Assembly (NCBI GenBank): GCA_023079485.1
Contig: CM041084.1
Coordinates: 65,939,709-66,003,708, forward strand
DNA: 64,000 nucleotides
DNA from: Archilochus colubris
Taxonomy: Eukaryota; Chordata; Aves; Apodiformes; Trochilidae
Direction: 5' to 3'
Shown: piece after piece, positions 1 through 13,700 of the stretch
How positions within the stretch are numbered: the stretch's first letter is position 1
How the letters are laid out: each line of letters begins with the position of its first letter
The notes under the pieces: model-generated
The model's database searches: none
What the model saw: the letters and a program-made list of their open reading frames with translations, nothing else
Told to the model about the DNA's origin: nothing
Made by a program: the position numbers and the translations under genes

Positions 1-336
1 AGGCCATGGCCAGCCTTCCCCCTTCATCAGGTAAGCTGCAGAAGGGATTGAAATAATTTTTCACCTGTGGCAGGGATGTTGTGGCAGGGATGCTCAGGCT
101 GCTGGTTGGAAGTGGAGGAAACCTGGCACCCAACCCATCCTCCAAGAAGGGCCATTCAAGGACAGGGTGAAAGATGACCTGTAGCTAGAACCCAGAACAG
201 CCCAAGAGCCTTTTCCAGCTTCTTGCAGGTGTGGTTGAAACTTAGGGTTGGAGCACCACTGAAATTCAGCAGCAGCAAAATTACAGCTATTTGCTTTGTA
301 AACTTGCCCACTCATACAAAGCCTTGTCTGGAGGGT

Positions 337-402
337 AACATAGAATCATAGAATCCTTGGGGTTGGAAGGGACCTCGAAAGATCATCTAGTCCAACCCCC
401 AA
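337..402 (-). mobile_element. CR1 LINE 3'-end fragment
   Basis: About 65 bp reads, in plus orientation, as the reverse complement of a CR1 3' end: TAGAATCATAGAATC, then a GGTTGGAAGGGACCT block, then GATCATCTAGTCCAACCCCC. The element's sense strand is therefore minus. Only the 3' untranslated tail is present, as expected for a strongly 5'-truncated copy. It lies in presumed BMP6 intron 1. Confidence 0.9.
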
Positions 403-3400
403 CATAGCATCTTGCAACTCTTAAGAATGCCTTTTCAATTTCTTTAACCTCACTGTTTAACATTCACTCCACAAAAAAGAGCTGCAGGTCTGAATGTTGC
501 CTGCTCAGCTACCACCAGAAGCACAGCAGCACCCTTGCATGCAGCCTTGAACCTGATTGCCCAGCACACTGATAAGCCACCTCACTCCCTCCTGAGATCA
601 CTCACCCACTCACCCAGGGATCCCTGCAGAAAAGTTCTCACCTCCCACTCACCAACTCACCTGTTTTACCAGCTCCCCATGTCTCTCTCCTCCATTCTTG
701 ACCAACGTGGGAGCCTATCCCCAGCCTCTGATCACTTTTTCCACCCCAGCCTGGCTTACCACTGGTCTCTTCTCACCGCCACAGATGGGGGGCTTAGTTT
801 ACTGTCCGAATTCCTCACTGCCACATATTTCAGAGGAGCCATAAACATCCACACTTGCCCTGGTACCTCTCATTTTTCCCCCAAGACGGTCAGCAACCCA
901 TCGGTGCAAACCACAGGGTGTACAAAACCAGCCTAAGAAGGCACATGATGAACATTGGCCGGACCATGGTGGAGGCAGCTGCTTTCTTTGGAGAGAAGGA
1001 ACAGGAAGCCCCAGAAGTGAAGCCCTAAGAATGAAACCTCAACATTTATGTAATTAGCAAACAGGAGGCTTAAACAGTAAGACAGTAAGGGTGTGACGTG
1101 GCACACAGCCTCCCACACTTGTCCACAAAAATGTGACCATCTCAGAACTACTCGATCAAATTACGAGCTGTTGCACAGCTGAACAGACAATATTTTTCCA
1201 TCAGGGCATGGACTGTCTTCAATTGCTGCAGACAGCCTACAGAAAGGAAACTCAGAGCTGAGAAAACTATCAGTTTTATTGTAAGAAACAGGACCATATT
1301 TTCATTTCTGATCTCCTTGGACAACTTTTGTCCATCGTTCACCTGACCTGGTTTCAGTGATTCCACAGTGTGTACCTCAAAATGACTGTTCATAGGAGGA
1401 AGGTCAGAAGGTCCACCTGGCAGATGTGGGAACAGTGTGCTCCTCGCCTATAGGGAGCCCATAAGCTCCTCTGCAGAATATACCACCAAATGCAAAGTCA
1501 CCCTTATGACCTTTGAAGATGCCCACGATGAACAGGGTAGGCAAGAAATGGCAGGTTACCTTTACCTCAGTGACTCCTTTGTGTCACAAACCCCACGTGA
1601 ACTCTTGCCATTCTCCCAAAAACTAAGTTTAAGGGAAAAGGTTCCTTTCCATCCATGTTTGGGCTTTGCAATGAAAATGAGATTTGCCCACTCTCCTGCT
1701 GTTCTGTTGACCAACTTAAATCCATGGTTTCCAAAAAGCAGGCTAATTCGCTATGTTCTGCTGACACCAAACATTAACACAGGTCCCACATTTCCCAGCA
1801 GACTTGATCCTTCTGGTCTCCACTGAGCAAAGGGTTTAAAACATCACTTTGTTATCAGATAGTCAATGTCTCACTTTCTGTTTTAGTTTCACCAGCCTAA
1901 AAATAATTTCCATGTACATGTGTCTCCCAGGGGCAGAGAAGAAAGTTTAGGTACAGAAGACTACTCTGTGCATACAAAATGAATTTTGTCTGACCCCTAT
2001 TTTTCCTTAGAGAAAAAAACCAGATTTCCAAACATGATACGAAATACTGTAAAATGCATGTTCTTGCATAACTGATACATAACACGTTGTATTTCAAATT
2101 ATTTATTTAATGGGGGTAGCCACATGTTAATCTGTTAATCCCTGTGCATTTTGCTACTCTTTCCTCCACCGTTTTTTTTTACTCCTATCATCCCGTCACG
2201 TCCTCTCAGCTGTCAAGGGCAGAGCTGCCTTCCCTGTTATGTATCGGTACAACGCCCAGCACAGATTTCTCACTACAAACTCCAATCCATGCTGTAAAAA
2301 AAAAAAAATAGCAATTAAACCCATGAATAAATAGATATATTTATGAAAAGAATGTACAATTTACTTAATGACACAAATTCACAAAAATGCTGCTTTCATG
2401 TTGGTCAGCACTGCAAACATCAGCTCCCTTGAGAACCTCCATATTTTATAGGGCTTTTTATGGTGTGCTGGGACAGAAGTGGAAGATGACAGCCTAAAGC
2501 TAGCTCTTAATCAAATGCAGATTTACCTATGGAGCACAGACCAATGATCAGTGAGTTACACCAGAAAACAGCTGGGGAACCAAATGAGTCTTGGTGCTAG
2601 CTAACCCTCAGCTCACCTGAATTTTAAATAAAATTCTTGAAGAAAATACTTCAGTTAGCCATCATTTTTACTAGCAGTATGTGGGACACTCCCTGTTAGA
2701 AATTCCTACTTCTCTGGGTGGAGACCAATCACTTCTGAGCCATTTCTTCACTGAACCACCCACATCTACCAGGAAAATTTATTGTGATGAATAGACCTAT
2801 TAATACCAGCTTCACCCCACCCTATACAGCTTCAGAGTATGGAAACTCAATGGATGTATCTGGTTTTGGTTAATATGCCACAAGTGTCAAGTTTTACAAT
2901 GGGAAAGCAGCGGAAACAAACTATGTATTTAAAAAAAAAAAAAATTGGGCACATTCTCAATAAAATGGAAAATTCAACATACAGCATATCAGGGATCAAA
3001 TTTGCAGGCTTTGCTTACCAAACCTTCCATCCTTCTTCACCTCTTTTTTCTGAAAAAAAAAAAAAAAAAAAATTCCTCCTGCTTTCCTCACCCCCTTGTC
3101 AGGGAGAGTCAAGAGCAAGCCTTAAGTCCTCCCAAGTTCACATAAGAAACTACATCCAAAAGGATAAAGGAGCACGTGAGACTCTGTATGGGAAAACCTT
3201 TCAGAAGCAGTTTCAACATGACACGGACTTGCTTCCTCTCAGCTCACGTTTAGAAGCCTGACCATGGCACACCTATTGACTTCAGAAAATAAATGCTCAT
3301 TTAAAAATCAAATTCATTGAAACCTGAGGGAAACCCTTTGCAGGTGCCACTCAGAGGAAGACACCCACACAAAGGCAATGGCTTAGACTGCTGCGAGCTA

Positions 3401-4674
3401 TCCTGCAATTAGATATCTCAAATTATGGAACAAAGAAAATAAAAATAAGTGAGACAGGACATCCATAGAAACAATAGTGCCAATTCTGGGAGAAAAGATG
3501 ACACTGAACTGCTTTGGTCAATAGGTAAAGGGCAGGCCCACTAAACCTAAGATGTGAGAAAGAAAATGCAAAATTCAAAACCATATTAAGTCCAACTGCT
3601 CAGGAAGCCAAGGAGTGAAACTCCTACTCCGTGGCTAAGTTGAGGCTGCTACAAGACAAGAGTCCAACAGCTCTTTCAGCACTTCAGATGGCTCTGGACA
3701 GGGATATCCAAAGTGCAGGACCTCTGGTTGGCTCTCTACAGAAATCCTCTCTCAAAGATACTTGACTGCCTCCAAACTGCTATTAAAACCAAACCAAACC
3801 AAACCAAACCAAACAACCAACCAAAACACAATAAAACAAAACAATGAAAAAACAAACCCTTACTTTTAAGGCCACCTCCTCAGGGCACAGGGACTTCTTG
3901 GCAACACATTCCAAAACAGCTTTATTACCACCATTACTGGTGTGACTTGGTCCTAATTCTCCCTCACAGCAAAGCAAATCCCTAACTGCATCAGCAGCTC
4001 TTGCTCTCCCACACAGGAGGCAGCAAACATCAAACCCAGGGAAGGGCAGGAGGAGCAAGCAGTGCTCCATGCTACATTTCAGAGCCACAGAGCCAGGCCA
4101 GGATCTCAGCAAGGGCAGAAGCAGCATTGCAATGACTCCACTTATCCTAGCTCATCTGATAGTGCCATTAGCACAATGGCTCCTGGCCACCAAAACGAGA
4201 AAAAGCACAATTGGATGCTTGTGAGGAATGATCGAATAAAAATTTAACATCTGCATAAATAGAACAAAACATCTGGTGGGACAACTGTGGTCCAGCAGCA
4301 CCAGCAGGAGCTCCAGGGCTACTCAGCACCGCTGCAGCAGAGAGAAGCCTCACACTCAGGTGGCTCCCAGAGCAGACCCTGTAAACAGTTTTGGGCCACT
4401 TCTTGGCAGAGGTCTTCAATTTATTTTAGACGGCCGGCAGTTGCCGGAGGGAACTATTGGGAGGCCCATAAAAATCAAGTTTCCTCTCCCAGAGTCAACT
4501 GATGAAGTAGCCTTTGCTTTCTGACCTCAGTCATTGTATAGTGCTACTGCCTGCTGCTACAGAAAGTTGCTGTGTGACAGTAAGCAAGCTGACACCTAAT
4601 TGTTAAATTCAACCAAGTGTTTTAATTAAGGGAAGAGTGTCTTTAAAATAAACTCTGAGAGAAGGCTTTGGCCC
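403..4674. other. Non-coding stretch, presumed intron
   Basis: I see no gene here. Open frames are short, overlap on both strands and match no family I know. Visible structure is limited to a run of 20 A at 3,053-3,072 and the AAACC repeat at 3,785-3,826. Confidence 0.6.
3785..3826 (+). repeat. (AAACC)n simple repeat
   Basis: Five to six head-to-tail AAACC units grade into AACC-type variants. The tract is followed by more A/C-rich sequence to about 3,855. Confidence 0.85.
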
Positions 4675-4754
4675 GCATTCAGGAAAGCACTTAAGTAGAA
4701 GCCTTAGACTGTCCCCATTCAGGAAAGCACATGCTTAAGTGCTTTCCTGAATGC
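4675..4754. repeat. Perfect inverted repeat, MITE-like remnant
   Basis: Positions 4,675-4,695 are the exact reverse complement of 4,734-4,754 (21 bp). A third block, CATTCAGGAAAGCAC at 4,716-4,730, pairs with 4,739-4,753 around an 8-base loop. The motif GGAAAGCACTTAAG with CATGCTTAAGTGCTTTCC resembles the termini of old palindromic, non-autonomous DNA-transposon remnants that I recall as widespread in amniotes. That family assignment is from memory and untested. Confidence 0.7.
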
Positions 4755-5696
4755 AGATATATTCCTGTCTTGGGGCCTTAAAAGTGCACTAAATAATAAA
4801 ATTTATTGCAATTTGACTTCACGGTTTTCTTGAAATATTTAGTTAGCTACTTCTTTATTAAGAGTAGAGACACTAAAATTTTGTATCTATTTAACAACCC
4901 TTCCTTCTTGCTGATTGCATTCCAAGAGATAAGCAATCTGTTAATGCTGTTTCACTTAAGCTCTAGGTTTTTTCCTCCATTATCATGAAACTGTCTCATT
5001 TTCTTGAAAAATACTCAAATTAAATCAGTTACACTGATACAGGTTACCTACTGGCCACATACCACTTGAAATAATGTGGAGCTGAATAATAATAATAATA
5101 ATGAGCTGAATATCTCCGAGTTAATTCTCTGTCATACATCTAATGAGAATGTAATTTCAAATTTTATCTGAACTCAAACTCATGTCTGGGGCATTCTCTG
5201 AACAATGGCATTCAGTCACTGCTTCTCTAAATATTAATGCACATGTTACTATGCCAATAGAGATACCACGAGTCAGAACAAAAAGACAAATTTGAACAAA
5301 AGCAGATCCTTCCCCCACAGCCAATAGACAATACCTGCATTTTATATCTCTCACAAGCTACTACCAACATATTCTAACTAAAAATTTTACATTTTACAAA
5401 GAGAAAGTTGACAGTGTGGAGCAGGAGGGAAAGAGAATGTGAGCATAGCATATACAGGCCCATGTGAAAAAACAGGAAAGGAGTCAGGGTATGCTTTGTC
5501 CTACTTAACCACTGCTCCTGAAACTCCTGAAATGGCAACCTGAAACTTGGGAAATGAGGCCAGAGGTGTCAAATTTGTCTGTACCACCAGTATGCAATGA
5601 AATGGGAGGTGATCATCAGTTTTCCCCTGTTCATTTGAGCCATAGTTACACTGTATTAGTTCCATATTTCATGGTTTACATCACAATTTGGGTTTT

Positions 5697-5740
5697 GGGG
5701 GGGGGGGGGGGTTTGTTTGTTGGTTTGGTTTGGTTTTTTC
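5697..5740 (+). repeat. G15 homopolymer plus TTTGG-type repeat
   Basis: An uninterrupted run of 15 G is followed by GTTTGTTTGTTGG and GGTTTGGTTTGG units. The pure G run could form a quadruplex or slip in replication, and its exact length may vary or be an assembly artefact. Confidence 0.85.
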
Positions 5741-7686
5741 CTCTCATACTGTGAAACATCAGAGATTGACCCCAGCTACAGAAAGATCCTCAGTGCCTCT
5801 CATGGGGCAAGAATCTCTGAGAACCAAATTACTGACTTACTGACAGTAAAAAAAGTTGCCTTTACTCAAAGGCAAAGGTAACACCTGCAAAGGCAAGGCC
5901 AGCAAGGAAAATTTCCTAAAATCAAAGCAAAAAGGAGAGTTTGCGTGTTACACATTTTCTCCTTCCCTCTCTAACATTTAGGAGAGTCTCTGTCCCACCT
6001 GGGAACACCACCAAGCAGCTGTTGCACTGCTGTGAGGACCCAAGATGGCAGTGACACCACTGATCTCTTTTGCTCCCAGGCACATGTCCCCCCCACAGCT
6101 TAGAGCTCTACACACAGCTTTATTTCTTTGCCATCAATTGATTTGCTGGACAGCTGGCAGGAGTCTCCTCACCTGGGAGACATGAGGGGAAACTGGGCAG
6201 GATTTTTCTGGGCAAAAAGCCTACAACTTCATTTTCTGGGATGGCCCTAAGGGTCCTTGATTAGTCCTAGCATCAATTTACCTATCTTGCTCAGATTTGA
6301 GCTTCTGTGTGCACCAAAACTGCTAATGAAAGTACCAACTGTTATGCCTTAGCTTACTACTTCTGCACTCCAAGCACACAGAGAAATGCCACAGCATTTG
6401 AAAAACATTTAAGTGTATTTATATAATCTACACAGTAACAAAGAAGAGTTTTCAAAGGCTGAAAAAAATCTTCAAGATGAATAGTCTTCTGGCTACATAG
6501 AGAAGCAGGTGAAAATAAAGTTGCCCCAACTGTGACCAGCAGGTACATAATTAAGGGAACATGACATGACAGCATTTAATTTGTTCATGTGGCAAGGTTA
6601 ACACAAGATAAATCACGTGTCTCGGTCAAATAAAGGAGAATCTGCTTGCTTTAAATTCAATTGCAATTGGTTTCTCTTCACCTTCCAAAAATGTATTTAA
6701 AAAGAAGAAGAGTGTTTGTGGTGCGAGTTAAACCGCAACCATTTTACTCATCTGTGGTTCGAGTTTTTCCTTAAGGGAAAAAGACAACTTTGTGCTTAAA
6801 GACAACTGGAAGCAGCCTATTCTTGGCAGCTTTTTAACACAAGCCATGTTTAAAATGAAAGAATAAAGAACCAAGTTTCCTAGAAGCGGACACAGCAAGA
6901 AATGCAGAACAGCATCATTTCCCCAAATTTCCCTTGCGGGCACCATCAGGCAGAGCCAGCTCACTCCTTGCTCTGGCAGCTGCTCAGGGAGCTCCAAGGA
7001 ACACCAGCCAGGGATGCTCATGGGATCTAGTGGACAAAAAGACTTCTAGGACAGAGAGTGTGCCTTTTTTTCTCAGCTCCATTGGTTGGTCTAATTAAAA
7101 CAATAAGCTCCTTGCTCCTATAAGCCTTGCCTCTTCCACTCAGCTCTGCTCTCACAGCAAGAGGCACCTTTAGTGTTCACACAGATCTAAATCATGCAAA
7201 CTAGGAAAGATTGAATAAGAGGTAAAACAATCAAAAGCTGCATCACCAAGAGCTGCTCTTTCATCATGCTGAAAACATTTTTAGAAAACTAGACTCTCTT
7301 AGGCACCATCCCTCAAACTCACATGCTTGCTCCTTCTGGCCCAGAGCTAGGGTACAGTGCCATTCTGCAAGGACAAGAGCCAGGACCCGGGCATGTAACC
7401 CTCTCTCCTGTCCAGTTCACTCATCCTGCTCCCAGTGTTTCTCCTCTCCTCCATTCCCACAAAGTCAGGTGTGCACAGCCAGCTGGACATGACCCACGCA
7501 CAACAAACTGCAAGATTTGCTATGATACTGGTGGGGTCTTTCAGATTTTGCTTACAATCCTATCCAACAGTTTAAGGGTGTGGTTTTTTCAGGGGTTTTC
7601 CCCAGTTGTGCTTCACATTAACTTCAGCCTCAGACAGCCAAGGAAGCTTTCACAGCCCATCTGCCTCAAAAAAAGCACTCTGCTGC

Positions 7687-7710
7687 TTTTTTTTTTTTTT
7701 TTTTTTTTTT
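7687..7710 (+). repeat. T24 homopolymer
   Basis: An uninterrupted run of 24 T. Read on the minus strand it would be a poly(A), but I see no processed gene copy next to it on that strand. Confidence 0.85.
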
Positions 7711-10700
7711 CAGCTTGAGTTTATTTAACCAAAAATAGCAGAAATAGCAATATGCACCCATCATGCCACACACAGCAACAGGCAAATACTCTGCAGCACA
7801 GCCAAAGATAGTTTCAATTGGTGGATAATTGACTTAGAGCCTTGTAATGAAGTCTGCACTGGCAGATCACATGCAGTTCTGCTGAGGATTACACTCTTCA
7901 TCCACCTTGTTTATCTGCACCCCAATTAGCCTGAATGCACCCACCCCTGCTTGCTGCATAGGACGAGGCAAAACCACTGGAAAACTCTGCTATAGCTGCT
8001 CCAAGTGCTGAGCGCAGGAGCAATATGGTAGCAGTAAGGTGAAGACCACTGGAGACTGTGGCAGATCATTGGCAAGGCATTTTTTGGGTTCAGGAAAAAA
8101 CTCTTGCCTGCATGAATTTCTGAAGTGACTCCTACCTCCTGGTTGGAAAGGTTCCTTATGAGCATAATTTTCAGAGGGAACTTAAGATAATACACAGATA
8201 AGATTTTGGCAAGACTGGTGGTAAATTAGTTTTTCTTGAAATAATGGCAGGTGAGAATGATGTCTTTCCCTTAAGTGGTGATGGTTTCCCCTGTTCATGG
8301 GAATGTGTGTGGTGGGGTAGTTGAACTTCTTCAAGAAAACACCTCTTTGTGTATGTTTTCCAGTTTATTCTTTTCTATAAAGCCTCTAAGAGTTTCTTCA
8401 GAAAAATGATACTGACCTCAGGTAACTTGCCTCGGGCAGAAGGGTGGTGGGACACAAAAATGAGTGATACAGAAACAAACCATGAATCCCAGGAAAAAGA
8501 GCAAGCATCTCGTCCCAGGACCTTAAAGCCTGGGCTTGGTACACACTCAGTAGCCTCAGATTTGGTTTTGCTTGTACTTGCTCAGCATAGGTTTTGCTGT
8601 CTTTACTCCTCAAAAAACACCAGTGAAACCTACAGAACTCTTCACAGGCTACAGCCTTTTTTCTCCAGATAAATGCTGCCTCCAAATCAGGTGTGACAAT
8701 GTACTATTAGCAGGAGAAATATATTCAAAAACTACTTTTTGATACCAAAGCCTTGAAGGTTTCCTAATAGCCCTTCATTTTCTCTATCTTTGCAGAATTT
8801 TAGAACAGTTAGCTATTTTTTTTAAAAGGTGGGGTTTTTAAAATCACGGTATCTTTTTTTTATTGCTGAGAGAACCTGTAGTACAAATCCAAGTTTTCTT
8901 CCATCTCAAACAGGTACAGTCCAAAGCCAAGACTACATATGTTACTAGCTGGAAAATAAAGTGCCCTTGATTCCCAACTTTATTTTGGACAGTCCACTCC
9001 AAGTTATTAAAAGCCAAATTCAGTAGTGAGAAAATATATATAGCTTCAGCTGTTTTGTGTGGGTTTAAAGTAGTATTTGCTTTATGAGTAAGAGATTCAA
9101 TAATGCATATATTTACATAAAAATAATTTTGACATTTAAGTTAACTCCTTGCCAAGCTGGTGCAAAAATGGAAATGTAAAAAAGCACAAGGACAGAAATA
9201 AGCCCCTATGCTGTAACTCTGCTATTTACAGGTAATTTTTTTTTTCTTGGCAATAAGACCTGAACAGTATGTTTTATAGCACTAGACCTAGTCACTCTGA
9301 GTCAATTTAGTGTTTATGGAAAGTGTCAGACTGACAGTTCAAGAATTAAACTCAGTATACCAGAGTATAGTTGAGTAGCAATAAGGGCAAGGAGAGTTCC
9401 CAGAACTACTGATGTGCCCTGGTCATGTTCTGCAGACATGACAAAATTTACAATGGCACAGTCCAGCATGCAGCAATACAAATACCTCAAGCCCCAAGAG
9501 GTTTCTGAAGAGGGTGGCACCACCTGGTGCCATTGGATAGTGTGAGTGAAGCACCCAGTGCAATCTGAAGCCCCAGATGGCTATGAAATATCCAGAACTT
9601 TCAAGCCAGAGCTGTTCAAAAGACCAAGTCTTTCTTTTAGGTAAATTTAGCATGACAAAGCAGATGTAGATTTGCAGCAGGTGATAATCTGCTACCCTCA
9701 GGGCCTCTGGGCAGCTTGACAAGACCCATGTACAGGACAAGGAACAGAGAGACCTGAGCTGATGGAGTCCCAATGACTCCTGATGGAGGAGCCAGGACTT
9801 CAGTCTTAGGTTCACAGCCTCCCAGCGACACATGTGCAACCAAACTGGACAAGAACCAGGCAAATCACCTGGCAGAAAGCCTTCATGGTGCCACCACAGC
9901 TTTGCTAAAAGTGAATCTTCACACAGAGCACGTAGACCTTGCCACCTCAGCCATTCTCAGCACACAATGTGTGTTCGAGTGCATGGCACTGGAGGATTCC
10001 AACAACAACTCAAATGAAGGAGAGTCTTATCTACTCTCCACTGCTTTACACCTGAGATATCTAGCTCTTTTAGACTTTGCTTTTTTTTCAAGTCCAAAGC
10101 ATAAAAAGAAAGCTCTTTAATGCTCAGTTAGGATAGCTGATGCACAATATGACAACAAGTACTGAATTACTGAATTACATTCTAGCAAGCCATAGGAGCC
10201 CTATGCTGCTGGATCTGAGAATGACCACGCAGCAGTCATTAAATAACTGATGCGATGGACAGAAGAGGTTGTAAGTTTTTCTACTACAGCAACCAAGACT
10301 TTTACTTCTTTTCCCCAGAGCAATTAGTCAGCTCAAGGATGTCAAAACATATAACTGGGCCACAAGACAAATTACGGTGTAAGTGCTGCTGCTTTGCCAA
10401 TGACCTAGCAGGCTTGGCCCTGTGGTTTCCAATGTTTGAAGCCTCAGGTCCTCCATTCAGTATTCCAATACTTCTAAAGGTATTTTAATAAAGATTAAAT
10501 GACAAGCAAACCTACCTGCATAGATCCTTCATATATATTAATAAATAATAACAAAGCCCAGTAACAAACCAATGACATATTGATATGAAAAAGAGAAATA
10601 TAAAATATGTACATATACATTCATTAAGCCTTTTGGCACTGATTCAGGCCCTTTTATAAAAGTTCATGACAACTGGCTTATTAATATTCAATACTCTGTT

Positions 10701-13700
10701 GCAGACGAATGCTCTGGCAATTAAAAAGCCATCTTTACATTCTAGTTACCCTACAGACAAAAACATATAAAAAGAAACAATTAATCAGAGCTGAGGATAG
10801 TTTTGATCCTTACTGCAGCCTTGTATGTTACATATTTTTTTCTGTTGTGATCTCACTAGCAATGCATCAGTGTTTTTAACCACTATGAGCGTTGACTCTA
10901 CATTCAGCAGCTGTGTTTGTTTACAGGGCTAGAAGTCAGTACAGGACAAATGGACTTCATCCAACTGAAAATTTTTTTGGCATTTTCCACTACACTTCAC
11001 AATATATTGGTCCTTATAGTCCAATTATGTACTTGCCATTGATGCTGGCCAAGGAGGCTCCATAAACAAAGATGGTGCTTGCTACTACTGCACAGGGATG
11101 CTTTTTATTGATCTATATGTGGGCTCCCTATTTACTAAGTATGGTTCAGACATTTGTAGCCAGCAAAGTCCACTACCATATTGTCCATACTTTTTTTCAT
11201 TAGGAACATAAAGAATGTCATCACGTGCTTTGCACTCTGCCAGTTCAGTAAGAGTAATGAAATGCGATGATATTTTATACTTAAAGGGACCTGCCAGCGT
11301 CCTTCACACTTGTAACTGAGCTCCTAAAGCCAATTCCAAAAGACTGTAAACAAATTCAGACAAGCCAGCCCTAAAATAATTTTCCATTTCAACATCCATA
11401 TGCTTTTTCACAGGCAGTCATTTAAAAACAAACAAGAGAGGAGTCTTATGCCCCTATGTACTTTTCATCTCCTTGACCATTTCCTTAGCACAGAGCCGGG
11501 GAGTGCGTTGTTTTTCCCCATCCCATTCTAGAATAAACAATTAGAGAGAAGTTACTGAATTCACTGGGACATGGCAGCAAACTATGTTGACCTTGTTCTT
11601 ACACACCTGAAGGCAAATATAATTATAAATATTTGCTATAATTATTCAGAATACTTTTGTAAGTGACCCCACTTTACGCTAGAAGTCACACCAGAGAGAA
11701 ACACAGTGTGCATTGATTTATAGTTTACAGGCTGTTTATGTCTTCCACACTGCTAAAATTATTCTGGTTTTATCTTATAAACTGCATTATACAGAAACTA
11801 CTCAACAGCTTCCCAGGCAGTTGCTGAATCCCAGTAGCCACCCAATTTACACATGCAAACAGCCACAACAATTCTGCCAATTCACCAATAAGCCCTGATC
11901 AGGCACCTCTCTGGAGACAAGTTTGAAAGCACTGACATAACTTCCTGATGTGTTTTCTTCAGAACCAGGAAAGCCCATTTGAAGGCACATTTGCAGAGTG
12001 TTTTGTTTCTGATACACAGCCTCTCACTATTTTTAACTTCGTTTCATGCAACCAAGTCCGTATTTCTCTGATAATTTCAAATAGCAATGGTGATGTTCTG
12101 ACATCACAAGAAGCATGAAGAACCCTGTCAAAGTAATATATTGCACTTTGCTGGGTAATTATGTTATGTTGGAGCAGAGTGTTGGAAAACTTAGTATAAC
12201 CATTAGCTGAGCGTTGAATGTTTTGATTGTCAGACAGGTTGTATATGATGCAAATATATGACTCAGAAATGATTTCACATAAACATTTTGCTAACAGTAA
12301 TCTGACTCATAACCTCCAACATAGAAAATAACAAGCTGCACAAAACATCTGTGCGCTCTGAGCAACCCCGGCTCCTAACAACCTTCCCAAGCCCCACAGC
12401 ACAGAGAAACCAGAGGGTCCCATCCCTGAGGACCCAAAGCTGAGAGATGCTGAAATCTACCTTCCCAAAAAAGAATCAAAGCAGGAGTAAAAAAGGCTGT
12501 TGTTGCCACCAGAGATCCCTGTTGAAGAGCTATGATAGTTTACACTATCTGACAGTCTGCCTGCTGGGCACTGCTTAGTTTAGGTCTGCATTTACCAGGG
12601 GTAAGATGGGAGGAAAGGTCTGTTGTTATTCCAGCCCTAAGCTTCGCCATGTCAAGTATGACACAATGCACAATTCTTCTGCTATTTATTTTCTCATTCA
12701 TTAGGAGATGGACAGCTTCTTTCACAGCCCCTTTCTGAAGACAAATGTACAGTCTTGAGTGACAAGGAGGATTTACCGTCTGTTATTTCAGAGGAGGTTT
12801 GCCATGTTTATTCTGGAAAGTGCCATGAATTAATGAACTATCTCTTCAAGCCTCAGTGAGTTGGAGCTGCCAGCTCGCTGGCTGCCAGAAGAAACAGACT
12901 GTTTTGGGATCCCATAAAACTGTTTTTACTGAGACTAGAGATAGCAAAAGTATCAGGCGGACCCAATCCCAATGGCCCTGAAACATAAAGGAGTCATTAT
13001 ACTGACTTCAGCCATTACACTGCATTTTTATTCAGAGTTTCTCAACAGAACTATCAGTTAACGCAGAACACCTACTATTAGCTTCCCTGGAGCACAGACA
13101 CTACCAAAAGACATTATGACTCTGCAGCACGGGCAGTACCATGGATGTCATCAGAAGTCAACCCAACCATTACAAGGGTCTCCATTAGTTTCAAGTGAAA
13201 ATTGTGCTGGCCTGTGACTTTCTTTTTTCCTATTCAGGTCCTTGTGGATGCCAGTTTACACCCATGTACAAGAGCTGCACCTCAACAAAACCAGAAAACC
13301 AGAGCCTCCCCACACGCCCATGCTGCTACCCACAGCACACAGGCATCTTCTGTGCTGTTTGGTCAGAGATCTAAAAAGAAGAGCTGCTCTCTTGCAAAAG
13401 CCATCACTTTGGGCAAACAGTAGACAACTGGATATCTGGTGGATATTCACATTCAGGTAGCATCCCCCAGTGATGGGAGTTGTTCCTGATGCTGATCTGT
13501 TTATAAGCATCTCTGAGGAGCCATGGGCCTACCAGTGTGGTTGTAGAAGGCACAGATTATGCAAACTGGATGAGCAAATTCACAAGTGGGAAGGACTAAG
13601 GCCTAAACCAAATGAGTACCTGGGGTGTTCAGCTGATTGATGCTGCAACCTGAAGAAGGATGGGTTTCACCATATAAGACCTTATGGTTGCACCAGCTCC

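Noticed and set aside
7687..7710. Poly(T)/poly(A) runs as tails of processed pseudogenes (also 3,053, 17,465, 32,235, 55,689, 58,010)
   Set aside because: Flanking sequence on the relevant strand shows no recognisable gene copy or target duplication.
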